Shown here: positions 54,111 through 63,594 of the stretch, piece by piece
How positions within the stretch are numbered: the stretch's first letter is position 1
Layout of the letters: every line of letters begins with the position of its first letter
NCBI RefSeq assembly: GCF_018739885.1
Contig: NZ_JADOES010000004.1
Coordinates: 1-64,000, forward strand
From: Leptothoe spongobia TAU-MAC 1115
GTDB lineage: Bacteria; Cyanobacteriota; Cyanobacteriia; Phormidesmidales; Phormidesmidaceae
Length of the DNA stretch: 64,000 nt
Reading direction: 5' to 3'
Position numbers and translations under genes: made by a program
Notes under the pieces: generated by a model
Told to the model about the DNA's origin: nothing
Database searches by the model: none
What the model saw: the letters and a program-made list of their open reading frames with translations, nothing else

Positions 54111-54138
54111 CTAGGGGCGCACAACCGTGCGCCCCTAG
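54111..54138 (+). terminator. Hairpin with T tract between binding protein and permease
   Basis: CTAGGGGCGCAC and GTGCGCCCCTAG (54111-54122, 54127-54138) form a perfect 12-bp stem followed by TTGTTTTTT. It probably lowers read-through, making binding protein more abundant than the membrane parts. Confidence 0.75.
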
Positions 54139-54165
54139 TTGTTTTTTACAGATGGTTTTAAGAAA

Positions 54166-55011
54166 ATGATCCAGGCCTCTGAACCATTGAAAGATGAGTT
54201 TGAGCCAACGCCTAAAAGCTTACAGCCTACGGTGTTTTGGCGTATTGCTGAAGATATTCCAGATGGTCTCAACTGGTTACTAATTGCAGTCTCAATCATC
54301 GTTCCACTAACAGTCTGGTGGATACTGTCAAACTATACCAATATTAATCCTAAGTTTTTACCCAGTCCCCAAGATGTGATGGGGGCATTTCAACGATTAT
54401 GGGAGAAAGGGTTTATCACCCAAGACATTCTGGCTAGCTTTGGACGGGTAACGATTGGGTTTACCCTGGCGGCGATTGTATCGATTCCCTTAGGTATCAG
54501 CATGGGGGCCTTTGCCAGTATACGTGCCGTCATGGAGCCCATTACTAGCATTTTGCGGTATATGCCCGCCCCAGCATTTATCCCACTGCTGATCATCTAT
54601 TTGGGTTTAAATGAAGAACCCAAAATCGCTCTTATTTTTATCGGCACCGTGTTTTTTAACATCCTTATGATTATGGATGCCGTAAAGTTTGTCCCCAAGG
54701 ATTTGATTGAGACTACATACACCCTGGGAGGACAGCGCTGGCAGGTGCTGATGTCGGTGATTACACCCTATATTGTTCCAAGTATTATCGACACCTTTCG
54801 CATAAATGTTGCCGTGTCTTGGAACCTGGTGGTAATTGCAGAGCTAGTCGCTGCAGACGAAGGATTGGGCAAACGTATTTTGCTAGCTCAGCGCTTTTTC
54901 AAAACCGATGAGATATTTGCCTGTCTGATTATATTAGGGATAATTGGGTTTGCCCTAGATTTAATCTTTCGTTGGGTGCTCAAGACCAGTTGTAAGTGGG
55001 CGTTTGATTAG
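54166..55011 (+). CDS. ABC transporter permease of the guanidine operon
   Basis: The start is set at ATG 54166 (MIQASEPLKDEFEPTPKSLQ); the TTG upstream lies in the terminator T tract. About six membrane helices are visible, with the BPD-type EAA loop: EPITSILRYMPAPAFIPLLIIYLGLNEEPKIALIFIGTVFFN and LIETTYTLGGQRWQVLMSVITPYIVPSIIDTFR. It is of the SsuC/NrtB type and forms the channel with the ATPase encoded 5 bp downstream. Confidence 0.88.
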   Translation: MIQASEPLKDEFEPTPKSLQPTVFWRIAEDIPDGLNWLLIAVSIIVPLTVWWILSNYTNINPKFLPSPQDVMGAFQRLWEKGFITQDILASFGRVTIGFTLAAIVSIPLGISMGAFASIRAVMEPITSILRYMPAPAFIPLLIIYLGLNEEPKIALIFIGTVFFNILMIMDAVKFVPKDLIETTYTLGGQRWQVLMSVITPYIVPSIIDTFRINVAVSWNLVVIAELVAADEGLGKRILLAQRFFKTDEIFACLIILGIIGFALDLIFRWVLKTSCKWAFD

Positions 55012-55016
55012 TTGTT

Positions 55017-55793
55017 ATGCATCTTAAAATCTCTAAGCTATACAAACAATTTCCAACGAAACAAGGCCTATTACTGGCACTTAAGGACATCAATATGCAT
55101 GTCGAAACGGGGGAACTGGTATGTGCGGTGGGGGCCTCTGGCTCGGGTAAGTCAACGCTGCTGCGGTTGATTGCCGGGCTGGATATACCGACAGGGGGCG
55201 AGATTACTGTCGACTATGAGCCGGTGAAGGGGCCAGGGGCCGATCGGGGCATGGTGTTTCAGAAGTATACGCTTTACCCTTGGATGACGGTGCAGCGCAA
55301 TGTGGAGTTTGGCCTCAAGCTCCAGGGAATGCCTAAGAAACAGCGTCGGGAGCGGGCTAGTTACTATCTAGATGTGGTGGGTCTGACCAACTTTGCCAAG
55401 TCACTACCGAAGGAACTGTCGGGTGGGATGAAGCAGCGGGTTGCGATCGCACGTGCTCTGGCCTGCCAGCCCAAAATCCTGCTCATGGATGAACCCTTTG
55501 GCGCACTGGATGTACAAACCAAAGAAGCCATGCAGTTATTTTTATTAGATCTTTGGAAGCGCACTCGCTGCACCATCTTAATGATTACCCACGATGTGGA
55601 AGAGGCCGTTTTCCTATCCCAACGGGTATATGTGATGACGGCTCGACCCGGCACAATCCAGCGAGAGATTATCGTTGACCTGCCAGAGGAACGCACCTAC
55701 GCAGTCAAGCGAGAAAGCAAGTTTCAAACCTACAAATACGAAATCACTGACCTGTTGCGAGGAAAGCAAGATCTAAAACTTATGACTGTTTAG
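55017..55793 (+). CDS. ABC transporter ATPase of the guanidine operon
   Basis: The 258-aa protein carries Walker A GASGSGKSTLLRLIAG, Q-loop VFQKYTLYPWMTV, signature LSGGMKQRVAIARAL, Walker B ILLMDEPFGALD and H-loop ITHDVEEAVFLS. It is of the SsuB/TauB/NrtD group. It energises the importer formed with the permease and the binding lipoprotein. The start is 5 bp after the permease stop, showing co-translation. It is the last clear gene of the guanidine operon. Confidence 0.9.
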   Translation: MHLKISKLYKQFPTKQGLLLALKDINMHVETGELVCAVGASGSGKSTLLRLIAGLDIPTGGEITVDYEPVKGPGADRGMVFQKYTLYPWMTVQRNVEFGLKLQGMPKKQRRERASYYLDVVGLTNFAKSLPKELSGGMKQRVAIARALACQPKILLMDEPFGALDVQTKEAMQLFLLDLWKRTRCTILMITHDVEEAVFLSQRVYVMTARPGTIQREIIVDLPEERTYAVKRESKFQTYKYEITDLLRGKQDLKLMTV

Positions 55794-55991
55794 CCTTGGT
55801 CACCATGGCGCTGGCATACCAACCCCCAAAACTCCCTACTAGCAAGACAAAAATAAGCTCCTTAAGCAATGGTAAAGCTAGAAAAAATGTCATAGCAATA
55901 GCTTTAGTATTTTTTCTACAGGTTCTCAGCTAGGGTTCAGAAAGCACCTGTAGCTTTTCAAGTATGAAACCAACCAGGAGCATTATTAACG

Positions 55992-57419
55992 ATGACAGTT
56001 GAGTACGATCTTGTAGTGATTGGCGGCGGATCTGCCGGACTTGTGGCCGCCAGTGCCGGGGCCCAGCTCAACGCTCGCATTGCCCTGGTCGAAAAGCATC
56101 TTCTGGGTGGCGATTGTCTCCACTATGGCTGTGTCCCTAGTAAGTCCCTCATCCATGCCGGACAGGTGGCCCATCACGTACGTACAGGATCTAAGTTTGG
56201 CATCTATACATCCACACCCACCATCAAGTTTGAAGAAGCCATCAATCACGTTCAGAATGTAATTGGCGTTATTCAAGAGCATGATTCAACAGAGCGATTT
56301 GAAGCTCTGGGTGTAGATGTATTTTATGGTTCTGGCCGGTTCACCGATTCACGCACCTTTGAAATCAATGGCCAGCAGTTAAAAGGCCGAAACTTTCTGA
56401 TCGCGACCGGTTCTAGACCTGCCATTCCGCCCATTGAAGGCTTAAAGGAAACAGGCTTCTTAACCAATGAGCAGGTATTCTCCCTTAAAGAAAGACCCGA
56501 CTCTTTAGCGGTGGTTGGCGCTGGTCCCATCGGCTGCGAACTCGGCCAATCCTTTGCCCGATTGGGTGCGGACGTTACCATTATCGCTAGTCGCGATCAA
56601 ATCATGCCCAAGGAAGAACCTGAGGCTGCTGCTGTTGTGCAAAAACAGCTAGAGGCTGAAGGTATTCGAGTCCTAACCAAGAGTCGGGCCCAAAAAGTCG
56701 AGGTGATCGATGGGAAAAAGCATCTTTATGTGGGTGATCAAGTCGTCATAGTAGACGAGATTTTACTATCCACTGGTCGAGTCCCTAATGTAGAATCCCT
56801 TGGCCTGGAAGCGGCTGGCGTAGATGTCGGTAAAGCCGGTGTTAAGGTCAATGAAAAGCTCCAGACTAGCGTCCAGCATATCTACGGTGCAGGCGATGTC
56901 ATTGGGGGCTATCAGTTTACCCATGTGGCGGGATACGAAGCCGCCGTGGTCATTCAAAATGCCCTATTTCTGGCCACCAAAAAAGCAGATTACCGGGTGA
57001 TTCCCTGGGCCACCTTTACTGAACCTGAATTGTCCCGTGTTGGTTTAACAGAGACCCAAGCACGGGAGCGTTATGGTGATGACGTAGCCATCCTCAAACA
57101 TGACTTCAAAGATGTGGATCGCGCCTTAGCCGAAGCAGCGGGACATGGATTTGCCAAATTCATTACCCGTAAAAATGGCGAGATTTTAGGAGCTCATATC
57201 GTTGGTCCCCATGCTGGTGAGCTGATCCATGAGGTTGTCTTAGCGATGAGCTACAAGATGAAAATCGATGCTATCAAGAGCATCATTCACGTTTACCCCA
57301 CCCTGTCGGAGATTAATGCCAAGGCGGCTTTACAGCTAACTAAGCAAAGCTACGCTAAAAATGATCGATTACAGAATATCCTGCGGCGTTTCTTTAATTG
57401 GAGACGTTCTTTAGTTTAG
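55992..57419 (+). CDS. FAD-dependent pyridine nucleotide-disulfide oxidoreductase
   Basis: The 475-aa protein starts with FAD-binding VVIGGGSAGLVAASAGA, then redox disulfide GGDCLHYGCVPSKSL, NAD(P)-binding VVGAGPIGCELGQSFARLG, second FAD site VQHIYGAGDVIGG, and the dimer domain with HVYPTLSEINAKAA carrying the catalytic HxxP-like region. It resembles MerA-like/dihydrolipoamide dehydrogenase-like proteins but lacks a MerA heavy-metal domain and the C-terminal Cys pair, so it is not a typical mercuric reductase. Substrate unknown. It has CCAGGAGC upstream and its own transcription unit. Confidence 0.85.
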   Translation: MTVEYDLVVIGGGSAGLVAASAGAQLNARIALVEKHLLGGDCLHYGCVPSKSLIHAGQVAHHVRTGSKFGIYTSTPTIKFEEAINHVQNVIGVIQEHDSTERFEALGVDVFYGSGRFTDSRTFEINGQQLKGRNFLIATGSRPAIPPIEGLKETGFLTNEQVFSLKERPDSLAVVGAGPIGCELGQSFARLGADVTIIASRDQIMPKEEPEAAAVVQKQLEAEGIRVLTKSRAQKVEVIDGKKHLYVGDQVVIVDEILLSTGRVPNVESLGLEAAGVDVGKAGVKVNEKLQTSVQHIYGAGDVIGGYQFTHVAGYEAAVVIQNALFLATKKADYRVIPWATFTEPELSRVGLTETQARERYGDDVAILKHDFKDVDRALAEAAGHGFAKFITRKNGEILGAHIVGPHAGELIHEVVLAMSYKMKIDAIKSIIHVYPTLSEINAKAALQLTKQSYAKNDRLQNILRRFFNWRRSLV

Positions 57420-57573
57420 GACAGGTTGAACGACATCCTAGGTCACTGGCATTCGGCATCTAAATCCTGTGTTTGGTGTGATCATCGTCATCTTCACCGT
57501 AAATTTACAGGGCTATCATAAATTCAATAGTTCCCTAATCAGCGCATCTACTGAATTTTACGAGGGTGTCACA

Positions 57574-57813
57574 ATGCCTTTTTTACCTTTATTCATCGTC
57601 ATCGGTATCTTCCTAGCGACAAGTAAAATTCTCCAACCCAATCATCATCAGCATTTTCAGTCAGCTTCTGATGATTACAATGAGCAACGGTTGAATCAAG
57701 CTCTAATTGATTACATTGCTCGTGAATCCAGAAGTAAGAGTAACTCTAGATACGGTAGTCAGTCCAACGCTAAGTCTGGGAAAAAGAGCTTAAAATCAGA
57801 TAAGCGACGCTAA
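57574..57813 (+). CDS. Small one-pass membrane protein, unknown
   Basis: The start at ATG 57574 follows GAGGGTGTC. The ~79-aa protein has a membrane helix (MPFLPLFIVIGIFLATSKIL) and a polar, serine- and lysine-rich tail (KSNSRYGSQSNAKSGKKSLKSDKRR) with positive charge. No domain is recognised. A terminator follows. Confidence 0.5.
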   Translation: MPFLPLFIVIGIFLATSKILQPNHHQHFQSASDDYNEQRLNQALIDYIARESRSKSNSRYGSQSNAKSGKKSLKSDKRR

Positions 57814-57845
57814 TATCTAACGATTTTTCGATAACTGCACCTCAG

Positions 57846-57875
57846 CCGTCTTGAACCTGTTTCAAGGCGGTTTTT
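57846..57875 (+). terminator. Terminator after the small membrane protein gene
   Basis: CCGTCTTGAA (57846-57855) pairs, with one G-T pair, with TTCAAGGCGG (57861-57870), then TTTTT. Confidence 0.75.
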
Positions 57876-58744
57876 AGCTTTAGGCATCTGTTTAAAAGAA
57901 TGGCGACACCGGTATGTTGAGTTATATAAATAATCCATTCTGTTATCTGTATATCCGATTAAGGAGCCATCAAAGCGTCTAATGATGGTTCTAATGATGG
58001 TTAATATCCCCTGATGTCACTTCATAAAAGTTAGATGTATGGCTAATGACAATCATCTATGAGCTGGGGTAAAGACTTGCCCAAAATGGTAACTTCAAGG
58101 ATGGTTCAGGGCCCCAGCCTCCTGATGTGATCAGATTTCTGTACCCCCTACTCCGTATCCCCTACGTAGTTGAATTATTTGCAATTAGGCTACCGAGGAA
58201 ATAAAATCATTGTATTCGCTTATTTTTATACAGGTCATCTACGCCAAATGGCGAAACTCTCTGGTTGACTTTTACGCAGGAAAATCTCTATAAGTGACTT
58301 CTTATTCTTAAAATATCCACACTAAAAAACTCTAATTGAGAGGTTTTTAGCGAATCTAAATCCCTTGATTTAAGTCGTGGATCTCTCTACTTTTGCCTAA
58401 ATAGGGCTACGCATTTTCGCATAAAACACATAATCAGGTAAGTACTACCACGGTTTTGATCAGGGGGTTTGATGCCCTAGAAAAGTTACAGAGAGGCATG
58501 CATGGGGTGATTGAATTTAGCGTTACTGAATCTTTAGAATAGCTTGAACTGCCAAGCACTAGTCCATAGTGAACAGAACAGATTAAGACTATTCTCTACC
58601 TCAGCAACGACTTAAAATTCTGACTTCATCGATAGAATGTGAATGTAACTTTGTTTTTCTATCTGCGTCCAGTTTTATACGCTTTATTGGGCAGTATGTC
58701 TCCTATGGGGGATCTCTAATCTAAAGTCTCATAGAAGACTAACG
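57876..58744. other. 870-bp gene-free region upstream of the DUF928 gene
   Basis: No frame of useful length, tRNA or known RNA is seen. ATGATGGTTCTAATGATGGTTA near 57980 is a short direct duplication. The 5' leader of the following genes probably begins here. Confidence 0.45.
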
Positions 58745-59548
58745 ATGCATATGCCATTTACCAACAGGACGTCAGATTCACTATCTCATATGACACTTTT
58801 TAATGTTTTATTTGCGCAAACTCCCTTGGAGTTTCCCAAGCGGTTTTGCCGATGCACTGCCCTAGGGCTAGTAATTGCACTAGGGGCACTATGTTTCTCT
58901 CCTACATTAGCTCAAGCTGAAGACGATCAGGTACGCCAGGGGTTGCCGGGTAGACGCATCAGCGGTGCGTCTCGGCTACCCACATCTGCCTGTGCTCAAA
59001 ATGCTAATCCGCTAGTGGCTATTGTTCCTGAAACTAATTTGGGTACAACGGCGGTGGCAGAGCCAACACTGTGGCTCAGCGTGCCGAAAGTGACGACGGC
59101 TAAACAGCTAGAGTTTCGTTTGTTTAATGCTCAAGACAAGATTATTTATCAGACTAGCGTTACAGTAGAACCTACGGCTGACTTAATGGGGTTGGACCTA
59201 GGTACTATGACCAATGCGCCTAAACTAGAAGTCGCTCAGCGTTATCGTTGGACTGCTTCAATTATCTGTAATTCCAACAATCCCTCGGAAAATATTTCAG
59301 TAGAAGGATGGGTTGATCGCGTTGATGTATCTAACCCTGGCGGTACTGGTTCAGGGAGTATAGACCTCTGGTACGATCGATTAGGATTATTAGTTGAGGA
59401 ACTTCAACGTCAGCCCCACAATCAGGATGTATTAAGCCAGTGGGAGACGCTGATGGCATCAGCAAGACTTGATCAAATCGTTCCTTTATCTGTAGATGCT
59501 GACTCTGTGGATATTACGTTACCCATAACCGTGGTCGAACCTGATTAG
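58745..59548 (+). CDS. DUF928 family exported protein
   Basis: Up to 267 aa; ATG 58790 (MTLFNVLFAQTPLEF...) is an alternative start. The signal segment LGLVIALGALCFSPTLAQA leads to a periplasmic beta-rich domain with GRRISGASR, LTVW-like LWLSVPKV, and SIICNSNNPSENISVEGWVDRV, all typical of DUF928. In cyanobacteria these genes regularly precede CHAT-haemagglutinin and CHASE2 genes, as here, so a shared envelope sensing or secretion role is likely but unproven. Confidence 0.8.
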   Translation: MHMPFTNRTSDSLSHMTLFNVLFAQTPLEFPKRFCRCTALGLVIALGALCFSPTLAQAEDDQVRQGLPGRRISGASRLPTSACAQNANPLVAIVPETNLGTTAVAEPTLWLSVPKVTTAKQLEFRLFNAQDKIIYQTSVTVEPTADLMGLDLGTMTNAPKLEVAQRYRWTASIICNSNNPSENISVEGWVDRVDVSNPGGTGSGSIDLWYDRLGLLVEELQRQPHNQDVLSQWETLMASARLDQIVPLSVDADSVDITLPITVVEPD

Positions 59549-59611
59549 AGAGTCGCGACAGGAGCGAAACTGTTATGGCGCGTCCCAGTCACCGGAGCAG
59601 TAGCAATTGTC

Positions 59612-62600
59612 ATGGACAGCTTGCAAGTGTTATGGCGCAGTCGCTTTCAAAAGATATGTGCTGTTGGGATAACCACTACAACCCTTTGGGCTGCGATTCA
59701 TCAATGGGCTCATGGCCAAGTTATTTCGGCCCCAGACTCTATCCAAACCCAGGTTGTTCAACAAGGCAATCGGTTTGACATTGTTGGAGGGACTACTGCA
59801 GACGATGCTACGTTGCTATTCCATAGTTTTGAGCAGTTTGATTTAGACCGTGGTCATATCGCTGGATTCCAGGTAGCTCCTGGTATAAACACTGTTTTTG
59901 GCCGGATCACTAATGGCCTACCCTCCCATATCAATGGACTGGTTGAGGTAGAGGGTGCTCCAGCTAGTCTGTACTTGATGAATCCAGCTGGAGTTTTATT
60001 TGGACCTGATTCATCGATTAACTTGGCGGGTGATTTTGCCGTTTTAACGGCTGATCGGTTGGACTTTAGCCAAGGTAATTTTGCTTTAATGGGTCACCCC
60101 CATGGCGTGCAGGGTAATATTCTGCAACTGCATTTCAATCCTGACCACCCTGGTACCATTGTCAACTTGGGCGATCTTCAAGTTGAGGAGCATCATGCTT
60201 TATCTCTAATTGGTCATACTGTTGTTAATCATGGAACTTTAAAGGGTGGGGTCATTAACATCGCTGCTGTTGGTGCCCACAGTGATGTTCACCTTACCGA
60301 AGGGAGATTTCAGTTTTCTCCCGTACAGACTGTACAGACATTGCCACCGTGGCTGACGTCTGCTGGCACTGAGCATGCAGCCACGATAGAAATCGCTAAG
60401 AATGGATCGCTTTATCTGAGCGGATCATCACTACCAGAGCTGCCCCTTGGCACTGCGTTAGTCGATGGTGAACTGGTGGCAACCAATCGTATTCGGGTTT
60501 TAGGCGATCATGTTGCCACGATGGGAGCCACGCTACGTGCGACTGACGGTGGGCAAATTTTAATCGGTGGTGACTATCAGGGGAGTGGCGTCATACCCAC
60601 TGCTCAATCCACCTTTATTGATGCTGCTACCACCATTATTGCCGATGGCGAGAGGGGGGGGCAGGTAGTTATTTGGTCCGATGAAATTACTCGATTTAGA
60701 GGCTCAATCAGTGCTCAAGGGGTGACAGCTGGTGGCAAAGTTGAGATATCGGGTAAGGAACAGCTTGACTTTGGCGGGCGAGTGGATCTGCGATCGCACG
60801 GTCCCCCAGGCACCCTCCTGCTGGATCCAGAGAATCTGGAGATCCGAGCCGGTAGCAATCCCAACGGTACTGACACCAGCGAGCCCGACGTTCTGTATGA
60901 AGATACCTTAGAATCCTCCATCATCGGCAATGTCAATTTAATCTTCCAAGCAGACGATGACATTACCATCGCCCCCCTCAGCGATGGTGCGTTAACCTTT
61001 ACCCAGGGAATAGGTAGTATTAGCTTTTTGGCCGATGGAGATGGAGACGGCAATGGTAGTTTCACCATGGCCCCTGGCAATCGGATAGCGGCACCGGGGC
61101 AAGATCTGGTGATTAAAGCAGCTGACATTATCGCTGGTGACCTAGATACCAGCATATTTTCAGCGATTGACAATTCTGAGGGGGCTGGTGAGATTCGGTT
61201 GACGGCTACCCAAGGAAGCATCAATGGTGGCAATCTGACCGCTACAGCTCGCGGCGTTCTCAATAACAATGGCAACGGCGGCATGGTTGTTTTGTCGGTA
61301 GCTGACGCTATTACTGTTGGAGATATTACAACTGCCACTGCTGGCCTGAGTAACAATGGTAGTGCTGGTGCCATTACCCTCAATGGGCAGACGGGGACCA
61401 TATCCACTGGTCTTTTAGACGCGAGCGCCTCAGGTAATAATAATACTGGAGCTGGAGGAGATATCACGCTCACGACGACAGACAGTATTACGATCGGTGA
61501 TGTCATTTCATCAGCAAGTGCAACCACCAATAACTCAGGTGATGCCGGGGCTGTTGCCCTGACTAGTAGAGTAGGTAATATTACAACAGCTGCCATTGCT
61601 GCCGATACGAGAGCCGATAGTAGCAATACAGGCAACGGTGGGGCCATCTCTCTAAATGCGACCCAAGGGGCCATCTTGAGTCAACAAATCACGTCTACAA
61701 CCGTTAGCCCTGATTTGGCATCAACCCAGGGAGGTGATGTCCAGCTTACGGCGGCGGACAACATTGTTATTGACTTTATTAATGTTGAGGGGGAGGGGCA
61801 AGGGGGAGATATTGACCTAACTACGCAACAGGCATTGCGAGTGTTGAAGCGTATTCCTGATAGGAATGCTCCCATTAGTCTGTTGACTACAGGAGATGGA
61901 GCCATTCGTTTAACCTATAACCTGGACCCAACGACTCCGTTTAATTTGGGTAATAGTGATATCCATGGAACATCGGGGAATATCACCACAGGGGTAGATA
62001 CCTTGACGGCTCCGCAAACGGTTACCCAAATGATTAATTTGAGTACCATCAAACTCAATAATCTATTTGAGCTTCCCCCAGTATCCTCTCCTCTAGTTGA
62101 ACCTCCCGTTTCCACACCAGACGCTCAGCCTAATCATCTCCCAACTCCTCAGGGATCGAAATCTCCATCATCAAACGATTCCTTGTCAGAAAATCCATCG
62201 TTAGAACAGCTATTCTCAGACAGTCTAAACCCATCTGAAATTGAGATTCTTGATGCTCTAAATAACAGACAAAATGAGACGAAGACTAACACCGAGAGAG
62301 AACGCGAAAGTGCCATTAGCAACGGCGAGCTGATCTGGGCCCAAATAGAAAATTCATTCTCGACCGACTTTGTCAAAGCCCTAAATTTACCCATGCCTGC
62401 AGCTCCATCGTTGCAGACCACTCAGCAGGCTTTAAAACAAGTGAGTGTGAATCAAGGTATTGCGCCAGCCCTGATGTATATCCGGCTCAAAGATACCCAT
62501 ATAGAACTTGTGTTGGTGAGTGGTGAGGGACCACCGGTATATCACCCCGTTGCGGTTAAGGCAGCAGACGTGCAAGCTGTCGTAGAGACCTTTCACCAAA

Positions 62601-63532
62601 CCATTACCAATCCAGTATTGCGGTCTGCTCAATATTTACCCGCAGCACAGCAACTGTTTGATTGGTTGATTCGACCGATGTTAGACGATTTGGAAATGGC
62701 CAACATCGACCATATTGGCTTTATTTTGGATGCAGGGCTACGGTCTTTGCCGATGGCGGCACTCCATGATGGACAGCATTTTTTAATCGAGGACTATAGC
62801 ATTGGATTGTTGCCTAGTGTCGGTTTGACCGCCCTAAGCACACCACCGGCTCTGGAGATATCATCGGGTGCTGAGGCGACCCTGGCTATGGGAATTGCCA
62901 ATTTTGCAGAGCAGGCTGATCTAGCCGCTGTTCCTTTAGAACTGGAACTAGCCAGCCAAAGTCAGAGCGATGAACAGTACTTAGACCAGGAAGCAACCTT
63001 AGCCGCGCTAGAACATCGTTTAGCCCAAGGTAAATTCACGAATGTTCATCTCGCTACCCATGCTGTATTTCAACCGGGTAACTTAGATAATTCCTATGTT
63101 CAGCTTTGGGATCAAACGGTAAAGCTCAATCAGTTGCAAAAATTACCGCTTGATGAAATCGATTTCTTGATTTTGAGTGCCTGTGCTACAGCCCTTGGCG
63201 ATCTATCGGCTGAATTTGGATTTGCCGGATTAGCGGTAAATGTCGGCGTGCAAACCGTTTTGGCTAGTCTGTGGTCCATTAGCGATGAAGGTACCCTGGG
63301 GCTAATGTCAGAATTTTATCGTGCCCTTGAGCCACCGTTAACCCGGAGTGCGGCATTGCGTCAGGCTCAAATCGCTATGCTGCAAGGCAAAATAGGCGTT
63401 ACAGACGGTACCGTATACGGAGATGGGGAGCGTATAATTGGACATTTACCTGACTTAGAGGTCAGTGGTAGTTGGGATTTTAGTCATCCTGCTTATTGGT
63501 CTGGTTTCACGATGATTGGGCATCCTTGGTAA
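59612..63532 (+). CDS. Filamentous-haemagglutinin N-domain plus CHAT protease protein
   Basis: This 1306-aa exported protein has, after a signal region, a TPS-type haemagglutinin domain at ~40-190 (FDIVGGTTADDATLLFHSFEQFDLDRGHIAGFQ, VFGRITNGLPSHINGLVEV, NPAGVLFGPDSSINLAGDFAVLTAD). Beta-helix repeats run to ~820 (many NNSGNGG and TITLN turns), then a proline- and serine-rich linker. The C-terminal ~350 residues are a CHAT caspase-like domain with catalytic His (VHLATHAVF) and Cys (LILSACATALGD). It is thus a surface-directed protein joined to a protease. It has a partner TpsB elsewhere, if any. Confidence 0.9.
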   Translation: MDSLQVLWRSRFQKICAVGITTTTLWAAIHQWAHGQVISAPDSIQTQVVQQGNRFDIVGGTTADDATLLFHSFEQFDLDRGHIAGFQVAPGINTVFGRITNGLPSHINGLVEVEGAPASLYLMNPAGVLFGPDSSINLAGDFAVLTADRLDFSQGNFALMGHPHGVQGNILQLHFNPDHPGTIVNLGDLQVEEHHALSLIGHTVVNHGTLKGGVINIAAVGAHSDVHLTEGRFQFSPVQTVQTLPPWLTSAGTEHAATIEIAKNGSLYLSGSSLPELPLGTALVDGELVATNRIRVLGDHVATMGATLRATDGGQILIGGDYQGSGVIPTAQSTFIDAATTIIADGERGGQVVIWSDEITRFRGSISAQGVTAGGKVEISGKEQLDFGGRVDLRSHGPPGTLLLDPENLEIRAGSNPNGTDTSEPDVLYEDTLESSIIGNVNLIFQADDDITIAPLSDGALTFTQGIGSISFLADGDGDGNGSFTMAPGNRIAAPGQDLVIKAADIIAGDLDTSIFSAIDNSEGAGEIRLTATQGSINGGNLTATARGVLNNNGNGGMVVLSVADAITVGDITTATAGLSNNGSAGAITLNGQTGTISTGLLDASASGNNNTGAGGDITLTTTDSITIGDVISSASATTNNSGDAGAVALTSRVGNITTAAIAADTRADSSNTGNGGAISLNATQGAILSQQITSTTVSPDLASTQGGDVQLTAADNIVIDFINVEGEGQGGDIDLTTQQALRVLKRIPDRNAPISLLTTGDGAIRLTYNLDPTTPFNLGNSDIHGTSGNITTGVDTLTAPQTVTQMINLSTIKLNNLFELPPVSSPLVEPPVSTPDAQPNHLPTPQGSKSPSSNDSLSENPSLEQLFSDSLNPSEIEILDALNNRQNETKTNTERERESAISNGELIWAQIENSFSTDFVKALNLPMPAAPSLQTTQQALKQVSVNQGIAPALMYIRLKDTHIELVLVSGEGPPVYHPVAVKAADVQAVVETFHQTITNPVLRSAQYLPAAQQLFDWLIRPMLDDLEMANIDHIGFILDAGLRSLPMAALHDGQHFLIEDYSIGLLPSVGLTALSTPPALEISSGAEATLAMGIANFAEQADLAAVPLELELASQSQSDEQYLDQEATLAALEHRLAQGKFTNVHLATHAVFQPGNLDNSYVQLWDQTVKLNQLQKLPLDEIDFLILSACATALGDLSAEFGFAGLAVNVGVQTVLASLWSISDEGTLGLMSEFYRALEPPLTRSAALRQAQIAMLQGKIGVTDGTVYGDGERIIGHLPDLEVSGSWDFSHPAYWSGFTMIGHPW

Positions 63533-63594
63533 GCGCATCTATTGCCTGGTTGTCCGTTATTTTGAATCCAATTTACTTGATTCCCTACTCTTAG

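Noticed and set aside
60715..61674. 319-codon minus-strand frame inside the FHA-CHAT gene
   Set aside because: It is a shadow of a repetitive, GC-rich beta-helix region with clear plus-strand coding.
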